DNA of 64,000 bases from contig NZ_FMAC01000005.1 in NCBI RefSeq assembly GCF_900094555.1, positions 248,001-312,000 of the forward strand, read 5' to 3'. Shown one piece after another: positions 61,218 through 64,000 of this stretch. This DNA is from Martinezella hainanensis. GTDB taxonomy: Bacteria; Pseudomonadota; Alphaproteobacteria; Rhizobiales; Rhizobiaceae. Under the pieces are notes generated by a model. That model saw nothing but the letters and a program-made list of their open reading frames with translations. It did not search any database and was not told where the DNA came from. Within the stretch, counting starts at the first letter, position 1. Each line of letters opens with the position of its first letter. Made by a program: the position numbers and the translations under genes.

Positions 61218-62033
61218 TCATTTGACGGCGCCGGCCGTCAGGCCGGCGATGATCTGCCGCTGCGCGAACATCGTCAGCACGAGAACCGGCAACGTCACGA
61301 TCAAGGCGGCCGCCGCAAGCGGCCCCCAGCTCACCTGCTCGAAGGAGAGCATGTTGTAGACGGCGACCGGCAACGTGCGGGTCTCGCGGCTCGCAAGCAC
61401 GATGCCGAAGACGAAATTGTTCCACGAGAAGATCACGGAGAGAATGAAGGCGACGACGATGCCGGGCTTCGCGATCGGCAGAGCGACCAGGCGAAAAACC
61501 TGCCAGGGCGTGGCGCCATCGATGCTTGCAGCCTCCTCCAGTTCCATCGGTGTCGTCTCGAAATAGCCGATCATGATCCAGACGACGATCGGAACGGTCA
61601 CGACGAGATGGATGATGATCTGCGGCCAGAGGGTTCCGAGCAGATTGAGCCACTGGAACAGCAGAAACAGCGGAATGAGGAAGGAAAGACCCGGGGTCAT
61701 GCGGGCGATCATGATGACGATCGCCGATTTCTCGGCCTTCAGCCGCGCAATGCCATAGCCGGCAGGCACGCCGATAACGAGCGCGAGCAGGGTGGCTGCC
61801 CCGGTCACAAGAATGGAGTTCCAGAAATAGAGGAAGAAGTTGTTTTCCTGGAAGACATTGATGTAGTTCGTCCAGGCGAAACGATCCGGAATGAGGATCG
61901 GCGGATAGGCGCCGTTGTCGATCTCGTATTTCAAGGACAGCGAGATCATCCAGAGGAAGAACAAGATAACGGGTGAGACGATGACCAGGGCCACGAAGAA
62001 CAGGCCGATGCGGTTGAGTGTCGAACGCTTCAT
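61218..62033 (-). CDS. Sugar ABC transporter permease (MalG type)
   Basis: A 271-residue membrane protein with the EAA loop 'TPMELEEAASIDGATPWQVFRLVALPIAKPG' and the C-terminal 'GLTAGAVK'. It pairs with the next permease to form the channel. Confidence 0.93.
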   Translation of the reverse strand: MKRSTLNRIGLFFVALVIVSPVILFFLWMISLSLKYEIDNGAYPPILIPDRFAWTNYINVFQENNFFLYFWNSILVTGAATLLALVIGVPAGYGIARLKAEKSAIVIMIARMTPGLSFLIPLFLLFQWLNLLGTLWPQIIIHLVVTVPIVVWIMIGYFETTPMELEEAASIDGATPWQVFRLVALPIAKPGIVVAFILSVIFSWNNFVFGIVLASRETRTLPVAVYNMLSFEQVSWGPLAAAALIVTLPVLVLTMFAQRQIIAGLTAGAVK

Positions 62034-62034
62034 C

Positions 62035-62967
62035 TCAATGTCCCTCCGCGTCTGTCCATTTCGTCCGCTGCCGCATCATCAGGAGGACGAAGGAGAGCGC
62101 GACGATGAGGATGAAGAACACCACAGCCATGGCCGAGCCATAGCCGATGTCGTAATAGGAAAAAGCGGTGTTATAGAGGTAGATATTGATTGTCTCGGAA
62201 GCAGTTCCCGGCCCGCCCTGCGTCATCGCGTAGATGATATCGAAGCTCTTGATCGCATCGATGCCGCGGATGATGACCGCGATCATCAGGAAGGGCGAGA
62301 TCATCGGCAGCGTCAGATAGCGGAATTTCTGCCAGGCATTGGCGCCATCGATTTCGGCACTCTCATAGGGTTCGCGCGGTACGGAGGCGAGACCACCGAG
62401 CACGATCAGCATGACTAGCGGCGTCCATTGCCAGACCTCGACCAGGACGAGCGAGGGGATGACGCTTGCCTGGTTGTAGATCCACTCCTGCGGTCCGATA
62501 CCTACAAGCGATAGCAGATAGTTGAGGACGCCGAGCTGCGGGTGGAACATCATCGTCCAGACGAGTGCCACCGCGACGGGTGTTGCCATCATCGGCATGA
62601 CGAAGATGCCGCGCAGGAAGCCGCGCAGTGGAAAGTTTGCATCGAAGATCAGAGCGGCAAGCGTCCCGAAGATCAAAGGGCCGACAACGGACAGCACGGT
62701 ATAAAGAACCGTGTGCCATAGCGATTCCCAGAAGCGCGCATCGGTCGCCAGCCGGACATAGTTGTCCCAGCCGACGAAACTCTGCGACTGGCCGAGCGTC
62801 CACTTGTTGACGCTCATCCACAGGGTGAAGACCCAGGGAAAGACGATAACACCGGCAATCACGATCAGCGCGGGAACGACGAACGGCCAGTAGTTGGGAG
62901 CAAGCCTTTGCGGCTTGCTCCTCTTCTCAGCCGTCGTTCTGGTATCTTCGATGCTCACGGAGGCCAT
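62035..62967 (-). CDS. Sugar ABC transporter permease (MalF type)
   Basis: About 310 residues from the ATG at 62967, which overlaps the binding-protein stop by one base (TAATG); a longer frame to 63273 overlaps that gene. Six or seven transmembrane segments and the EAA loop 'REPYESAEIDGANAWQKFRYLTLPM' are visible. Confidence 0.92.
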   Translation of the reverse strand: MASVSIEDTRTTAEKRSKPQRLAPNYWPFVVPALIVIAGVIVFPWVFTLWMSVNKWTLGQSQSFVGWDNYVRLATDARFWESLWHTVLYTVLSVVGPLIFGTLAALIFDANFPLRGFLRGIFVMPMMATPVAVALVWTMMFHPQLGVLNYLLSLVGIGPQEWIYNQASVIPSLVLVEVWQWTPLVMLIVLGGLASVPREPYESAEIDGANAWQKFRYLTLPMISPFLMIAVIIRGIDAIKSFDIIYAMTQGGPGTASETINIYLYNTAFSYYDIGYGSAMAVVFFILIVALSFVLLMMRQRTKWTDAEGH

Positions 62968-64000
62968 TATCCCTCGCTTCGTGCGAGCACCGGCTCGAAC
63001 TGGGCGGTTGCCGTCTTCAATTCCGCTGCCGGATCGGCGCCGCCGATCATGTTCGTCAGCGCAACGCCATAGATGTCGCGGAACTCGGTAACAGGGATGA
63101 TAACGGGCAGCGCCAGCTGCGAGACCTTGGCTGAGCCGGCGACCGCATCGAGCCAGGCGCCGGGCATCTTGACGCCTTCGCGAACCTTCTTGTCCTCCAG
63201 AATCGACTGACGGAAGGGAACGCCGGCTCCGGCCTGCAGGAGACGTGCGCCCATGTCGTGCGAGATCGCCCATTGGCAGAAGAGATAGGCGGCTTCCTTC
63301 TTCTGGCTGGCGGCGGTCACACCAATGCCGTCACCGGTGGTGGCGGCTGCCTGCGCGTTCGGCCCCTTCGGCATGATGCCGTAGCCGACCTGGCCGACGA
63401 CGCGGGATTTCTCCGGGTTTTCGATCGGCGGCGCAAAGCCGACTCCATCGAGCCACATGCCAATCTTGCCCTGCAGGAAGGCCGATTGTGCTTCCGCCCA
63501 GTTGAAGCCGGAGACACCGGGAGGCGCCGATTTCGTCATCAGGCGCTGATAGAGCCTGGCGGCATCCACGGCGCCTTGCGATTCCGTCTGCAGCTTGCCG
63601 TCGGCCGAAAGCGGCGTCGTGCCATGTCCGAGCATGAAGGTCGTCCAGACCGGTGCATTGGCGTTCTTCAAGCCGCGGGCGACGAAGCCATAGGTGTTGG
63701 TCGACTTGTCGGTCAGCGCCTCGGCGGCCTTGACCATGTCGTCGAAGGTCTCCGGATAGGCGAGGCCCTTCTTCTCGAACAGCGCCTTGTTCCAGTAGAC
63801 GATCCAGTAGTCGACGGAGAAGGGCAGGGAGCGCATGACGCCGGCGGAGTCTTTTGCGAATTTGAGACCGGCCTCGGCGAAATCGCTCTCCGTCAGCGAG
63901 GGATCGGTGAGCGAAGGGTCCTTCATGAAGCCGCTGATATCGGCAAGCCAGCCGCCTTTTTCGAACTGACGTTTCTGGACGTGATAGCTGAGATGCACGA
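62967..64000 (-). CDS. Sugar ABC transporter substrate-binding protein (partial, cut by window edge)
   Basis: At least 343 residues of a family 1 sugar-binding protein. 'FSVDYWIVYWNKALFEKKGLAYPETFDDM' and 'LQGKIGMWLDGVGFAPPIEN' are typical. The in-frame GTG at 63998 is probably internal, since no signal peptide is in view and the gene should extend past 64000. It is the first visible gene of the operon binding-protein, permease, permease, ATPase, PfkB kinase. Confidence 0.88.
   Translation of the reverse strand, partial: VHLSYHVQKRQFEKGGWLADISGFMKDPSLTDPSLTESDFAEAGLKFAKDSAGVMRSLPFSVDYWIVYWNKALFEKKGLAYPETFDDMVKAAEALTDKSTNTYGFVARGLKNANAPVWTTFMLGHGTTPLSADGKLQTESQGAVDAARLYQRLMTKSAPPGVSGFNWAEAQSAFLQGKIGMWLDGVGFAPPIENPEKSRVVGQVGYGIMPKGPNAQAAATTGDGIGVTAASQKKEAAYLFCQWAISHDMGARLLQAGAGVPFRQSILEDKKVREGVKMPGAWLDAVAGSAKVSQLALPVIIPVTEFRDIYGVALTNMIGGADPAAELKTATAQFEPVLARSEG

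Overview
This window is a chromosome-like stretch from an alphaproteobacterium, most probably a Rhizobium sensu lato (Rhizobiaceae). The reasons are a RopA-type rhizobial porin, the thiCOSGE gene order behind a TPP riboswitch, a short PutA beside a divergent Lrp-type PutR, an asparagine permease/asparaginase/aspartase locus, many LacI- and LysR-controlled ABC importers, and moderately high GC with dense genes. I see no rRNA, tRNA, CRISPR array, integrase, transposase or phage gene. All calls come from reading the sequence and from memory of the families; no database search was run.

Layout. 1-10200: a hydrolase tail and a GGCT-fold protein, then a peptidoglycan-recycling operon (murQ, a peptide-type ABC importer of four genes, a beta-lactamase-fold hydrolase, anmK), followed by a secreted SLT-domain lytic transglycosylase. 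10341-12611: a YdeP/FdhF-like molybdopterin oxidoreductase. 12722-20024 (minus strand): a LacI-controlled sugar ABC operon ending in a GH127 beta-L-arabinofuranosidase-like enzyme, preceded by twin perfect palindromes. 20367-24718: putA and its divergent Lrp-family regulator. 24863-27077: a small accessory patch in which two diverged copies of a gene pair (an 88-aa protein and a tautomerase) bracket an unknown protein with a Cys/His-rich C-terminus; each copy has lost a different gene. 27078-31388: LysR, LacI and LysR regulators, a DUF1989 protein and a small secreted glycine-zipper protein. 31551-36147: thiCOSGE with its TPP riboswitch. 36266-40888: a GT-A-like protein, the porin, a TetR regulator and a secreted-looking EF-hand protein. 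41244-45538: an ECF sigma factor, a probable anti-sigma partner, a metal-sensor-like protein, and DUF1800 and DUF1501 proteins in one tight cluster. 45562-48813: an SDR remnant, an NAD(P)-binding protein, azoreductase with an HxlR regulator, and an MFS transporter. 49003-53808: a GntR regulator, aspartase, asparagine permease and asparaginase. 53880-57060: isocitrate lyase, a small companion protein and a divergent ScfR/RamB-type regulator. 57140-64000: an MsbA-like ABC exporter and a second sugar ABC operon with a PfkB kinase, whose binding-protein gene runs off the window edge.

How the parts work together. The 5' operon can turn imported or recycled anhydro-MurNAc into GlcNAc-6-phosphate through AnmK then MurQ, with the importer and hydrolase supplying and trimming the substrate. 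The GH127 operon would import a plant-derived beta-L-arabinofuranoside and cleave it in the cytosol. Proline (putA), asparagine/aspartate (ansA, aspA), acetate (aceA) and carbohydrate uptake make the window rich in catabolic modules, each with a local regulator and usually a visible palindromic or repeated box in its promoter.
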